From JAMLHH01 sp037189845 (GTDB lineage: Bacteria > Bacteroidota > Bacteroidia > Chitinophagales > JADIYW01), in contig JBBCIS010000005.1 of the NCBI GenBank assembly GCA_037189845.1, positions 108,367-172,366 of the forward strand: 64,000 nucleotides of DNA. Reading direction: 5' to 3'. The position numbers and the translations under genes were made by a program. Below the pieces are notes generated by a model. The model was not told the DNA's origin and searched no databases. It saw only the letters and a list, made by a program, of their open reading frames with translations. This document shows positions 35,969 to 45,480 of this stretch, in pieces; position 1 is the first letter of the stretch; every line of letters begins with the position of its first letter.

Positions 35969-36088
35969 ACTTTAAATGGTATTGGATATAAGGTATTGAG
36001 TACTGAGTATTGGGTATTTTGGCTGCAGACATGCTATATTCAGACAGTAAAACGAGCAATACACGGTACAGTAAAAAATTGCACGCAT

Positions 36089-36742
36089 CTATTTATACTC
36101 ATGAATCTGCTCCAGCATTTCCATGGATTTCATCAGAGGGGTCCATTCTTTACCGTTAAAAATCCAGCCGAACCATTTTTTATGTCTGTTGTCGAAGCGA
36201 ATGTTGACAAACAGCCAAACCGCAACCGCTGTAAAGGATAATACCACTACTGCATTTATTACGATATAGAGCATATCTCCGCTGAGTATTGTTTCCGTTG
36301 AAAGATAAAATGTCGCCCAGAGGGGCAATTGCAGAAATAAAACTTTTGTTACCAAAAGCGTAGATGATACCAGACGGGCAATTTTTTCCTGTGTTTTGAT
36401 AACAGGTTCTGATATATCTACCTGCTGAATCCAGTACAATTGTAAAAGATAAATGACGATAGCCATCGCTGTCAGACCGATTTGAAGTAAAGCTGAAAAG
36501 AAGAAAAATTTTGATATCTGTTCAAATGTGTGCTGATAGATTTGAGACAACAGAAATGCACCTCCCAATACCCATACAATACCTACAATAAGCGTAAATA
36601 TTTTTACAGGTTTCATCGTAGAAAGCATATTTCTCACTTTCAGACTTTGTACATCCACAGACAATTGTTTTTGCTGGCTCAATGCTGTATCCATTTTCAG
36701 CTGATAGGATCTCCAGAGTTGTATGATTTCAGTATTTTCCAT
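36089..36742 (-). CDS. Membrane protein partner of the ECF sigma factor
   Basis: A 217-aa protein with a cytoplasmic N-terminus (about 45 aa) and about four hydrophobic segments: IFTLIVGIVWVLGGAFLL, FFFFSALLQIGLTAMAIVIY, LVTKVLFLQLPLWATFYLS and MLYIVINAVVVLSFTAVAVW. The C-terminus KKWFGWIFNGKEWTPLMKSM is cytoplasmic. It starts 2 bp after the sigma gene, so it may be an anti-sigma-like regulator or a target protein. No zinc anti-sigma motif is present. Confidence 0.75.
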   Translation of the reverse strand: MENTEIIQLWRSYQLKMDTALSQQKQLSVDVQSLKVRNMLSTMKPVKIFTLIVGIVWVLGGAFLLSQIYQHTFEQISKFFFFSALLQIGLTAMAIVIYLLQLYWIQQVDISEPVIKTQEKIARLVSSTLLVTKVLFLQLPLWATFYLSTETILSGDMLYIVINAVVVLSFTAVAVWLFVNIRFDNRHKKWFGWIFNGKEWTPLMKSMEMLEQIHEYK

Positions 36743-36744
36743 AA

Positions 36745-37251
36745 TTATTGTTTGAGTGAATTGAATTGAGATTTTAAGAGATTTTTGATGCGATTGATTT
36801 TTGTACCGACGTTGCTTTCGGATATACCGATAATTTCAGCTATTTCCTGATAGCTTTTCTCTTCGAGATAGAGCAGCATAATGGCTTTGTCTATTTCTTT
36901 CAGCTGTTCGATAAATTTCAGAAGGATATTGACTTCATCACCAGAGTGGTCAGAAATATCTTCGGAAGTCTCGTTATAAAATACAGGCAGCTCTACTGTA
37001 ACAGATTTCTTGTAGCCGGTTTTTCTATAGTGGGAAATAGCAACATTCAGGGCAATGCGGTATATCCATGTGGTGATTTTATACTGAGGATTGTATTTAT
37101 CAATAGACTGCCAGATTTGCAGCATCATTTCCTGCACTATGTCTTCCTGTTCTTCTCTGACTTTACAATAGGTACGCGCCACTTTGAACAGGATATTTCT
37201 GTGCTGTTCTATGATTTGCCGGAAAAGATATTGATGTTCCTGTGTGCTCAT
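36745..37251 (-). CDS. ECF-type RNA polymerase sigma factor
   Basis: A 168-aa sigma-70 family factor with only regions 2 and 4. Region 2 reads CKVREEQEDIVQEMMLQIWQ and the -10-binding part TTWIYRIALNVAISHYRK; region 4 reads LYLEEKSYQEIAEIIGISES with NVGTKINRIKNLLK. It directs transcription in response to an envelope or external signal. It forms a two-gene operon with the downstream membrane protein (2-bp gap). No classical anti-sigma factor is alongside. Confidence 0.95.
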   Translation of the reverse strand: MSTQEHQYLFRQIIEQHRNILFKVARTYCKVREEQEDIVQEMMLQIWQSIDKYNPQYKITTWIYRIALNVAISHYRKTGYKKSVTVELPVFYNETSEDISDHSGDEVNILLKFIEQLKEIDKAIMLLYLEEKSYQEIAEIIGISESNVGTKINRIKNLLKSQFNSLKQ

Positions 37252-37354
37252 GACCTGAAAAGATGTTGCTTTCTATTATTATTCGCAGAAAATAAAAAAT
37301 CGTCACAATGAGAAGAGAATATTTTGAAGTAAGTTAAAATTAAGTAATCCCGCG

Positions 37355-37452
37355 GCTAAGGGATAGAATGGAGTATCGTCCGCCGCGGCGGAAAGACGGA
37401 ATGATAGCCCGACCGGAGTCCACGATAACTATCGGGACGGAGGGCAGCCCCA
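37355..37452 (+). repeat. ~100-bp structured dispersed repeat, copy 2
   Basis: Begins CTAAGGGATAGAATGGAGTA, contains CCGCCGCGGCGG (37380-37391), as copy 1 does. It then runs through GATAGCCCGACCGGAGTCCA and CTATCGGGACGGAGGG to CAGCCCCAAA. It lies in the 280-bp divergent spacer between the sigma gene and recN, in the same orientation as copies 1 and 3. No other feature is seen in this spacer. Confidence 0.6.
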
Positions 37453-37533
37453 AATAAAAAATGTCCGGAAGAATAATTTTCTACTTTTTGAAAATGGTCA
37501 GTAATAGATTGATTATTTTAGCTGAACATTGTC

Positions 37534-39195
37534 ATGCTGCAAGAACTTCACATCCGTAATTACGCTATCATAGAGGCGGCAGAAATGCAGCTCAATCCTC
37601 ATCTGAACGTCATCATCGGTGAAACCGGTGCCGGAAAGTCTATTCTCATGGGTGCGCTGAGCCTTGTTCTGGGAAATAGAGCTGACACTCAGGTGCTGAT
37701 GGATAAAGATGAAAAATGTGTGGTAGAAGCGTATATTCGTATCAGTGAGTATCATCTGCAAGATTTTTTTGAGGAAAATGACCTGGAATATTCTGACATC
37801 ACAATTATTCGGAGGGAAATCAATCCGAAAGGAAAAAGCAGGGCTTTTATCAATGATACTCCGGTGACGCTGGAAATTCTCAAAGCGCTGACTTCTCAGT
37901 TGATAGACATTCATGCTCAGCATGAAAACAGTCAGTTGCTGGATGAAACTTTTTTTATTGAGATTTTGGATAAGATTTCTAAAAATCCTTATCTCGCTGA
38001 ATACAAATCGGCTTTTGATAAATACATGGACGCTAAAAGAAAGCTGAAAAAATTCCAGGAAGATGCAGCAGCATTCAGCAAAGAATATGAATTTGTCAAA
38101 TATCAGTATGAGGAGCTGGATCAAATTCCTTTATCTGTCGAATATTGGAAAGAGGTAGAAGATGAGGTAAATATTCTGTCTAATGCAGGTACCATTCTTC
38201 AGAACCTACAGCAGTCAGTGGACTTGCTTTCTGAAAATGAAGTCAATGCAGAAGACCTTTTAAGTGAAATCCAGAAGCTGCTGTCAACGATTTCATCATT
38301 ACATACGAATTTGCAGGAAGCTTTTCTGGAAATTGAGGAGATACAGCTCAAAATCAGAAGTATCACCAGAGTATTTAAAAGTATTCAGGGGAAAATAGAT
38401 ACGGATGAGGAAAGGCTCAACGAGCTGAGTGCTTATCAATCTATAGTACACAGATTGATGCAAAAGCATCATTTCAAAGAAATAACCGGCCTGGTTCAAT
38501 TACATAAGGAGCTGAAGGAAAAGCTGCAACAATTCAGTTTCAGCGAAGAACATATTCAGGAGCTGGAAATTGAAATAGAGACAACTTATCAGGAATTATT
38601 GGTAGTAGCAGAAAAAATCTCTGTTTTACGAAAAAAGCAGGCATTGGCATTTGGAGCAGCGATTACTGACGTGGTCAAAGATCTGGGAATGCCATTTGCC
38701 AAAGTGGACATCCACGTAGAAGCTTTATCACAGCCAGATAAATATGGTATGGACAGAGTAGTAGTATTATTTGCTCCGAATAAAGGCAGTCAGCTACAAT
38801 CTTTATTGCAGGTAGGTTCGGGAGGTGAAAAATCCAGATTAATGCTGGCCATCAAATCTCTGATAGCGAAAGAAACCGCTTTACCCACTTTGATCTTTGA
38901 TGAAATAGATACCGGAATTTCGGGTGAAGTAGCCATCAAAACGGGCGAGTTGCTGAAAAAAATCAGTTACGGCCATCAGGTCATCACTATCACGCATTTA
39001 CCACAGGTAGCTGCTGCGGGCAAGCAACATTTCCTTGTTTATAAGGAACATCTGGAAGATAAGAGCATTACCAATATCAAATCTCTGGACAGTGAAGGCA
39101 CGGTGGTGGAAATTGCCAAAATGCTCAGTGGTGCCACTCCTACTCCTGCTGCCATGGAGAATGCCAGAAATCTGATTGCAGGTAACGGAGCATAA
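37534..39195 (+). CDS. recN: DNA repair protein RecN
   Basis: A 553-aa SMC-like ATPase acting at double-strand breaks. Walker A is IGETGAGKSILMGAL (about residues 29-43) following MLQELHIRNYAII. A central coiled-coil region spans about 150-370. The ABC signature LLQVGSGGEKSRLMLAI, Walker B LIFDEIDTGISGE and the H-loop ITHLPQVAAAGKQH are in the C-terminal third. Length is standard (about 550). The gene is monocistronic with a strong stem-loop behind it. Confidence 0.98.
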   Translation: MLQELHIRNYAIIEAAEMQLNPHLNVIIGETGAGKSILMGALSLVLGNRADTQVLMDKDEKCVVEAYIRISEYHLQDFFEENDLEYSDITIIRREINPKGKSRAFINDTPVTLEILKALTSQLIDIHAQHENSQLLDETFFIEILDKISKNPYLAEYKSAFDKYMDAKRKLKKFQEDAAAFSKEYEFVKYQYEELDQIPLSVEYWKEVEDEVNILSNAGTILQNLQQSVDLLSENEVNAEDLLSEIQKLLSTISSLHTNLQEAFLEIEEIQLKIRSITRVFKSIQGKIDTDEERLNELSAYQSIVHRLMQKHHFKEITGLVQLHKELKEKLQQFSFSEEHIQELEIEIETTYQELLVVAEKISVLRKKQALAFGAAITDVVKDLGMPFAKVDIHVEALSQPDKYGMDRVVVLFAPNKGSQLQSLLQVGSGGEKSRLMLAIKSLIAKETALPTLIFDEIDTGISGEVAIKTGELLKKISYGHQVITITHLPQVAAAGKQHFLVYKEHLEDKSITNIKSLDSEGTVVEIAKMLSGATPTPAAMENARNLIAGNGA

Positions 39196-39234
39196 AAAAC
39201 GGTATAGCTTTTAAATTCAGCTATACCGTTTTCA
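39196..39234. terminator. Bidirectional terminator between recN and carbonic anhydrase
   Basis: AACGGTATAGCT and AGCTATACCGTT form a perfect 12-bp stem with a 9-nt loop directly behind the recN stop. Runs of A before and TTTT after make it usable from both strands, matching the convergent genes. Confidence 0.85.
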
Positions 39235-39262
39235 GATCATCTCTGTAAATGATTCTTATGTC

Positions 39263-39913
39263 CTATCTTCTGAGATACTCCTCGAATACATTATGAACCT
39301 CACCACTCAACCAAGTATCTTCAAAAAAATCCACCTGGCCGTTTTCGATATTGTACAATCCACCGATAATACCTATTTCTCCTTTTTGAACCATATCTCT
39401 GAGGATAACACTTTGTTCGATGATAGTCTCCACACTTCTGTAAACATGTATGGCAGTCACTTTATTGACGAATTCTTCATTACCGGAATTCCTGTTTTCA
39501 GTAATTGTTCTTTCGTGATAGATTGCCGGAGTTATTTTATTCAACAAAGTAGTCAGGTTGCCCATCTCTACGTGATCACAAGCTCCTTTAATAGCTCCGC
39601 ATCGCGTGTGGCCAAGCACCACAATCAGCTTGGAACCTGCTACTTTACAGGCATATTCCAAGCTTCCCAGTACATTTTCGGAAATAACATTTCCTGCTAA
39701 TCTGATGCTGAATATATCACCCAGTCCAAGGTCAAAGATCAATTCAGCTGAAGTACGGCTGTCCATACAGCTCACAACAGCAGCAAAAGGTGATTGCCCA
39801 TCTCTGGTTTCGTTGACTTGCTTTAAAAGATTTCTGTTCTTTTTAAGGTTGTTGATAAATCTGTAATTGCCCTCTCTGAGGGTATTCAAAGCTTCTTTTG
39901 GTTCAAGAGGCAT
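39263..39913 (-). CDS. Beta-class carbonic anhydrase
   Basis: A 216-aa zinc enzyme that interconverts CO2 and bicarbonate. Zinc ligands are seen in VVSCMDSRTSAE (Cys, with the Asp-Arg dyad) and LGHTRCGAIKGA (His, Cys). IRLAGNVISENVLGSLEYAC and NIENGQVDFF are family blocks. It follows the SulP gene by 32 bp on the same strand. A SulP plus carbonic anhydrase pair is a recurring bicarbonate-uptake arrangement. Confidence 0.96.
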   Translation of the reverse strand: MPLEPKEALNTLREGNYRFINNLKKNRNLLKQVNETRDGQSPFAAVVSCMDSRTSAELIFDLGLGDIFSIRLAGNVISENVLGSLEYACKVAGSKLIVVLGHTRCGAIKGACDHVEMGNLTTLLNKITPAIYHERTITENRNSGNEEFVNKVTAIHVYRSVETIIEQSVILRDMVQKGEIGIIGGLYNIENGQVDFFEDTWLSGEVHNVFEEYLRR

Positions 39914-39945
39914 ACGTTAAATTAATTTTGTGAAATAAGATAAGT

Positions 39946-41601
39946 TTATTTTCTATGATCTTCAAACACGAACTCTTTGTGTGTTTTTAGTTGTTCCATG
40001 TCATGGATAGCTTTTACAGGAGTATCTTCTACGAAATCACTGAGTGTGTTTTCAATCTGATATACATCTTTGAATCCGACAAGGTCAAAACGAATATTTT
40101 TCTGAGGAGCCTTAATCTCTTTAAACTCCCTGATCATTTGTAATACATCGAAATCAATATACATAGTATTGCTTGCATCCATAATGACATAGCTTCTTTC
40201 CGGTATTTTTTCCAGTGCTGTTTTGATAGCTGCCTTATTCAGAAAGGATACTTCCTGTGAAAGATATAAATGTGTAATATCCCCGTTAGAGAAAGATTTT
40301 TTCTTAAAGAAGTAAGGACTTTTCAGATTTCCTCTCAGAATAGCGAGAATGCTCACAACAAGACCTAAAGCCACACCAGTCAGCAAATCTGTAAGAATTA
40401 CTGCCACAATGGTCACAATAAATGGTACAAACTGGTATTTACCATTGTGCCACATATGCTTAAATACGGCAGGTTTAGCCAGTTTGTATCCTGTCATAAT
40501 CAGAATGGCAGCTAATGTAGCCAAAGGAATTTTATTCAATAAAACCGGAATAAATGCAGCACATACCAGCAATAACATACCATGTACGATAGTTGATAGT
40601 TTTGTGCGGCCACCTGCATTGATGTTTGCTGAAGATCGTACAATCACCGATGTCATCGGAAGTCCGCCAAGGAAGCCGCTCAGAAGGTTACCTATGCCCT
40701 GAGCTTTTAATTCTTTATTCGGGGAGCTGTATCTTTTCAATGGATCTAATTTGTCCGTCGCTTCCAGACATAATAAAGTTTCTATCGAGCCTACTATCAT
40801 GATAGTAGCCCCCAAAATCCAAACATCCGCCCTCATAAAGCCGCTGAAATCAGGTCTGGTAAATTGCTGGGCAAACTCACTAAAGCTGTTTGCAACCGGA
40901 AGACTCACTAAATGATTCCCGGACAAAGCCATTGGAGAGCCCGCCGCTAGGAGTACCTCATTGATTACGATTCCGGCCAATACTGCAACTAATGCACCCG
41001 GCAAAACCTGAAGCTTAGCTAAAGCAGGTACTTTTTGCCATACCAGCAGTATACCTATCGCTATCAAAGTAATGATGATAGCCAAAGGCTCAGGATTTAA
41101 AAAGGCATCTATCAATGTAGTAAAAGTATTGCCTCCATCTTCATGCTTAAATGCTGTGGAACCTTCAGCTTCTCTGTCAAATCCCAAAGCATGAGGAATC
41201 TGTGTAAGAATAATGGTAATACCTATTGCAGTCAACATTCCTTCAATCACATTGGAAGGAAAATAATTGGCAATAGATCCGGCTTTGATAATACCTACTA
41301 CCAATTGCAACGCACCTGCGATCATTACCGCACAAAGGAAAAGCTCAAATGCACCCAATTGCGTAATACCGCCTAATACAATAGCAATTAACCCTGCAGC
41401 AGGACCACTTACACTCAATTGAGATCCGCTCAGAAAGCCAATGACTACACCTCCGATTATACCGGCTACAATACCCGAAAACAAAGGGGCTCCGGATGCT
41501 AATGCTATCCCCAGACAAAGTGGTACAGCAATTAAAAAGACGACAAGACCGGCGGCAAAATCGCCTTTAATATTTGAGAATATAGAATTTGAATTAGACA
41601 T
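39946..41601 (-). CDS. SulP-family anion transporter with STAS domain (probable bicarbonate uptake)
   Basis: A 551-aa inner-membrane protein with 10-12 hydrophobic segments; the first block is DFAAGLVVFLIAVPLCLGIA and QLSVSGPAAGLIAIVLG follows. GSIETLLCLEATDKLDPLKR and PNKELKAQGIGNLLSGFLGG are SulP blocks. A STAS domain occupies about the last 110 residues (SYVIMDASNTMYIDFDVLQM). SulP proteins carry sulfate, bicarbonate or other anions. The downstream carbonic anhydrase gene points to bicarbonate. Confidence 0.93.
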   Translation of the reverse strand: MSNSNSIFSNIKGDFAAGLVVFLIAVPLCLGIALASGAPLFSGIVAGIIGGVVIGFLSGSQLSVSGPAAGLIAIVLGGITQLGAFELFLCAVMIAGALQLVVGIIKAGSIANYFPSNVIEGMLTAIGITIILTQIPHALGFDREAEGSTAFKHEDGGNTFTTLIDAFLNPEPLAIIITLIAIGILLVWQKVPALAKLQVLPGALVAVLAGIVINEVLLAAGSPMALSGNHLVSLPVANSFSEFAQQFTRPDFSGFMRADVWILGATIMIVGSIETLLCLEATDKLDPLKRYSSPNKELKAQGIGNLLSGFLGGLPMTSVIVRSSANINAGGRTKLSTIVHGMLLLVCAAFIPVLLNKIPLATLAAILIMTGYKLAKPAVFKHMWHNGKYQFVPFIVTIVAVILTDLLTGVALGLVVSILAILRGNLKSPYFFKKKSFSNGDITHLYLSQEVSFLNKAAIKTALEKIPERSYVIMDASNTMYIDFDVLQMIREFKEIKAPQKNIRFDLVGFKDVYQIENTLSDFVEDTPVKAIHDMEQLKTHKEFVFEDHRK

Positions 41602-41691
41602 AAATTATTATTTCAGTTTGAAAAATAGATACAGCAATTCCGTATAAATCCTCATGGATTTATCTGAATTCCCGTAATACCGGAATAATAA

Positions 41692-41973
41692 TTAACAGTT
41701 TGGAGGTGGGCTATGAAATTCCATGACATGAGTACTCTCGTAGATTAATTTATAACTGAGGTACTCAATTTCAGAAAGATTATTGATAGCCAAAACTGAT
41801 TGTACATAAGGAACGTCAATCTGTTTATCGGGAAAAACTTCCTTCATCTTATGCGTCGGATGAGTTTCATCTTCTACTATTTCAGCAAAATTAATATCAG
41901 TCAGAACATTGGGCGCAACGAACATCATTGACATCATGCCTAACAGAAAAAATATGCTTAATAGTTTTTGCAT
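41692..41973 (-). CDS. Small secreted or anchored protein, function unknown
   Basis: A 93-aa protein with a signal peptide or anchor, MQKLLSIFFLLGMMSMMFVA. The rest is short and acidic, with VLTDINFAEIVEDETHPTHK, then IEYLSYKLIYESTHVMEF and a terminal PPPNC. No family is recognised. It lies between the SulP gene and the large membrane protein at 42052, on the same strand as both. Confidence 0.55.
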   Translation of the reverse strand: MQKLLSIFFLLGMMSMMFVAPNVLTDINFAEIVEDETHPTHKMKEVFPDKQIDVPYVQSVLAINNLSEIEYLSYKLIYESTHVMEFHSPPPNC

Positions 41974-42051
41974 CGCACTAAATTACTACAAACAAAACAA
42001 AGTAAGACTTCAAAAGGTTCCATTTTAGTATTGTTAACATTTATTTCAGAG

Positions 42052-44148
42052 TCAATATTGACCGAAAAATCTTCTCAAAAACCATTCAAGAGTTAAAAAG
42101 ACAACAATAAGAAGTAAAATCAATTTAATGTCAATGAACGATTTAGTACCGGATATTTCCTTGTATACCGGACGCACCCTTTCGTCATTTTTTATTATAT
42201 CTGCCAAGTTATTCAATTCGCTGGAATGTACCATTTGCCCCTGATGGTTTAATGCCAAAGTATTCAGAAGAGCAAAATCAGCCTTTGTATTACCCGATTC
42301 CAGATCAAAGCTCTGAACTGCAAACTTATATTCGGCCTTCAGCTTCTTGTTATTCCACTCAGTTGTTCCTTCTAAAACATAAGCTCCTGCTGGAAGCTTT
42401 CCGATATTGTAAGTATACGCCTGCTGGGTTTTATCCATGAGAAATTCAGCACGGTATCCGGCGTCGCTCTTCAAAATAACTTTCACATCTGAAGGATTGA
42501 TCATTTGCGCACTTTCATTATATAAGGCAGCTTCTGCTGAAATCCATTCTGATTCGTTATAAATAGATTTTCCTGTTCGTATTCTGAAAGGTCTGTGATC
42601 GGTCTTATTGGCTACAAATTGTACCAAACGCTCTACCCACTCAAAACTTCTGCTTTTCTGCTCATATTGAAGATATTCCTGCATACCCCATCTCCATACT
42701 CCTTCACCAAAGAGGACAGCTGTTTTTTTCTGATTTTCCTCACCGGTAATGAGTAATGGCTGAGAAGTTTTTACTGCACCTAATTTCTGTGTCCAGCAAA
42801 CCTCTCCATTGGCTGCCATCTGATACTGACCATAAGGAGCTACCAACGGCGGAACTTTATCCAACCACTGGAGTGCTTCTTCTGAAACAAAAAACTTCTG
42901 ATAAGCTGGTTGAAAGATCGGCACTACATCATTGGGTGTGCGCTGTACATTGGACAGCTGTACCAGATTTTGCATCTGATTAAATCCTGTCAGATCCGTC
43001 TGAGTTGTCAAAATCCACCAGATTGAAGCACTTTGCTGTACCAATGATTGAAATTTACTATTGATGGTCCTGTTTCTCAAAGAAGGCAATCCATGCAAAA
43101 TCAATAAATCTATATCTGAAGTTTTCCCCTGAAACAAATCTATCTGTTCAGTCTTTACTTCGATATTTTTCATCTCTCCCAATGCATCGCTGATAAACCT
43201 GATATCAGGATGTGGGGCATCGTATAACAGCACTATCTTTTGTCTGCCGTCTATCACCTGTATGTAAAAATCCTGACGGTTATTGGTAAAAGTTTTTTCC
43301 TGATTCAGTTGCGTGACAGTCACCTGGTATTTGTGTATGCCGGGCTGCTCTGCTTTTATCTTAAACTCAATTGTTTCGTTCCATTCATTCCCTTTTATCT
43401 GTACCGGAATTTGTTGTAAAATCTGACCTGCAGCATTTTTCAACTGTACCTGTACTGTTTGCTGATTCAGATTTTCAGCTGCGATATCTGCCAATACCTG
43501 TAATTCATCACCCAGATATACCAGATCATTATATCTCAAACGCTGTATCCTTACATCAGTCTGTGTAGTAGTATCACCTAAAGCTACTGTATATAACGGA
43601 ACACCAGAAAACGACGAATTGTACACAGGATTCATTCCATGATTATAAATCCCATCCGAGCTGACAATCACTGCTCCGATGTGCTGCCCGAAATTTCTTT
43701 GTGCAGCCTGATAAATCGCCTTATCTATATCTGTTCCGACTTGCCGGTAATGCTGTTTTTCATCAAGGGAATCCAGCAATTCTGTTCCGAAAGCATATTT
43801 TACTATCTTAAACTGTCCTGATAAATCCTTCAGCGTATTTTCCATTGCAGACTGGTAGGATTTCAGATCAGATTCCTTCATTCCTTCTTTTACAGAAGCC
43901 GTCTGATCTTCCAAAACGATGATCACAGGATCTATTTTTTCATTAGTGACATATTTCAATAAAGGGTTTAAAAGCAATAACCCCAACAAAAACAGAGTGC
44001 TCCATCTGAGCAGTGCCATCAGAAATACCCAGACTTTGGATACGTCAAATTTTCTGACAGAAGATTGATAAAAAAAACAAGTAATCACTGCCGCCAAGAC
44101 TGCTGTCAGTGCGATTGTCCAGGCAGGATATGTCAGAATCCATTGCAT
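42052..44148 (-). CDS. Large membrane-anchored protein with VWA-like region
   Basis: A 698-aa protein. Two N-terminal membrane segments lie at about residues 8-25 and 40-62 (VWVFLMALLRWSTLFLLGLL), and one at the C-terminus (FIDIKLILLLIVVFLTLEWF). After the second membrane segment, VIIVLEDQTASVKEG and GAVIVSSDGIYNHGMNP fit a degenerate von Willebrand A fold. The central part is periplasmic and beta-rich, with a glutamine amidotransferase-like fold (VLLYDAPHPDIRFI, LLILHGLPSLRN) typical of BatA/GATase-1-like membrane proteins. Function unknown, possibly linked to envelope assembly or MoxR-type systems. Confidence 0.78.
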   Translation of the reverse strand: MQWILTYPAWTIALTAVLAAVITCFFYQSSVRKFDVSKVWVFLMALLRWSTLFLLGLLLLNPLLKYVTNEKIDPVIIVLEDQTASVKEGMKESDLKSYQSAMENTLKDLSGQFKIVKYAFGTELLDSLDEKQHYRQVGTDIDKAIYQAAQRNFGQHIGAVIVSSDGIYNHGMNPVYNSSFSGVPLYTVALGDTTTQTDVRIQRLRYNDLVYLGDELQVLADIAAENLNQQTVQVQLKNAAGQILQQIPVQIKGNEWNETIEFKIKAEQPGIHKYQVTVTQLNQEKTFTNNRQDFYIQVIDGRQKIVLLYDAPHPDIRFISDALGEMKNIEVKTEQIDLFQGKTSDIDLLILHGLPSLRNRTINSKFQSLVQQSASIWWILTTQTDLTGFNQMQNLVQLSNVQRTPNDVVPIFQPAYQKFFVSEEALQWLDKVPPLVAPYGQYQMAANGEVCWTQKLGAVKTSQPLLITGEENQKKTAVLFGEGVWRWGMQEYLQYEQKSRSFEWVERLVQFVANKTDHRPFRIRTGKSIYNESEWISAEAALYNESAQMINPSDVKVILKSDAGYRAEFLMDKTQQAYTYNIGKLPAGAYVLEGTTEWNNKKLKAEYKFAVQSFDLESGNTKADFALLNTLALNHQGQMVHSSELNNLADIIKNDERVRPVYKEISGTKSFIDIKLILLLIVVFLTLEWFLRRFFGQY

Positions 44149-44604
44149 CTGACTAAGCTACTAAAAATTATTATTTCGTACTACTTTGACAAATGCTCAC
44201 AAAATATATCAATACGTAGAACGAAAAATATCGACACCCAAAATCCGAATTTACATAGACAAAATTCCAAAAACAACATAAGTTAAAATCCAAATTTACA
44301 TAGACAAAATTCCAAATTTGCATAAAAATATCACTTCACTATCTGGACAATTTAGAGCATTCCTATCAATTTAAGCATTATCTGATGAATACTCAGGATG
44401 TGACCCAAAAAAGAAGTAATGAAACTATTTTGAGCTGGAAAGATGCGGAAAAGATAAATTAGCCAAAAGCAAAGAATTTCAACTCATCAATTTATACCGT
44501 TCGCACATTCAATATAGTCCAATTTCAACTGCGTTTCAATTGTACTATTTGATTCCGAAAGCTTTCGGAACTTTGGCATTTACCCTTGTAAAATTTGTAT
44601 TATC
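44149..44604. other. Non-coding spacer with direct repeats
   Basis: No gene could be supported. AAATCCGAATTTACATAGAC (44240-44259) and AAATCCAAATTTACATAGAC (44289-44308) are near-identical direct repeats, each followed by AAAATTCCAAA. From about 44454 a plus-strand reading without stops (GATAAATTAGCC..., ending in fabG 3' DNA) gives KLAKSKEFQLINLYRSHIQY; it may be a gene relic, but I cannot name it. Confidence 0.45.
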
Positions 44605-45336
44605 TCATTTAAGACCTCCACAGACCTGAATAACCTGTCCTGTGATATATGATGACATGTCTGAAGCCAGAAAAACTGCTGTTTGCGCCACTTCCTCGAC
44701 TTTACCCGTTCTTTTAAGGCTGACATTTTTCTGCAGATCTTCTTTTGCTGATTCCGGCAGCTGTTCGGTCATTTCAGTTTGAATCCATCCCGGCGCAATG
44801 ACGTTACATCTAATGTTTCTGCTGCCATATTCCTGTGCTACTGATTTTGAAAATCCTATGATTCCTGCTTTGGAAGCAGCATAATTAGCCTGACCGGCAT
44901 TGCCATAAATTCCCATCACTGAACTCAGATTAATAATAGAACCACCTGTTCGGATCATGTATTTGCTGACAGATTTTGAAAAAAGAAATACAGATTTCAG
45001 ATTGTTATCTATCACATCTTCCCATTCGGTTTCTGACATTCTCAGCAACAGATTATCTTTTGTGATTCCGGCATTATTTACGAGTATATCTATACGTCCG
45101 AGAAAATCATGAGCTGATTTCACGGCACTTTGTACCTCTTCTGATTGAGTACCATTGCACCGAATAGCTTTTACATTTTCCGGCTCTAGTTCATTTACAA
45201 GATTTTCAGCCCTTTCTTCAGAACTGTGATAGGTAAAAACAACTTTTGCTCCCTGTAAAACATAAGCTCTGACGATTGCTTCACCTATTCCCCGGGAACC
45301 ACCTGTTACCAAAGCTGTTTTATTTTTTAAAAGCAT
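44605..45336 (-). CDS. fabG: 3-oxoacyl-[ACP] reductase FabG
   Basis: A 243-aa short-chain reductase that reduces 3-oxoacyl-ACP with NADPH in fatty-acid elongation. The cofactor loop TGGSRGIGEAI (residues 10-20), NNAG at about 87, the catalytic triad in SSVMGIYGNAGQANYAASKAG's Ser, Tyr and Lys (about 138, 151, 155), and IAPGWIQTEMTEQL are all present. Length is typical (244 in E. coli). It stands apart from other fab genes in this window, so a second SDR role cannot be fully excluded. Confidence 0.88.
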   Translation of the reverse strand: MLLKNKTALVTGGSRGIGEAIVRAYVLQGAKVVFTYHSSEERAENLVNELEPENVKAIRCNGTQSEEVQSAVKSAHDFLGRIDILVNNAGITKDNLLLRMSETEWEDVIDNNLKSVFLFSKSVSKYMIRTGGSIINLSSVMGIYGNAGQANYAASKAGIIGFSKSVAQEYGSRNIRCNVIAPGWIQTEMTEQLPESAKEDLQKNVSLKRTGKVEEVAQTAVFLASDMSSYITGQVIQVCGGLK

Positions 45337-45480
45337 TTTTTAAACATTAAGCCATGAGGAAAATTGTGTAATCTCTCTTTTCGTCATCCTATTTCTGAAA
45401 AGACAAGAATACAAAATAATTATATGAAAATAATTAAATCATCAAGAAAAGACTCCTTCATCCCTTAATGGTTTATATAT

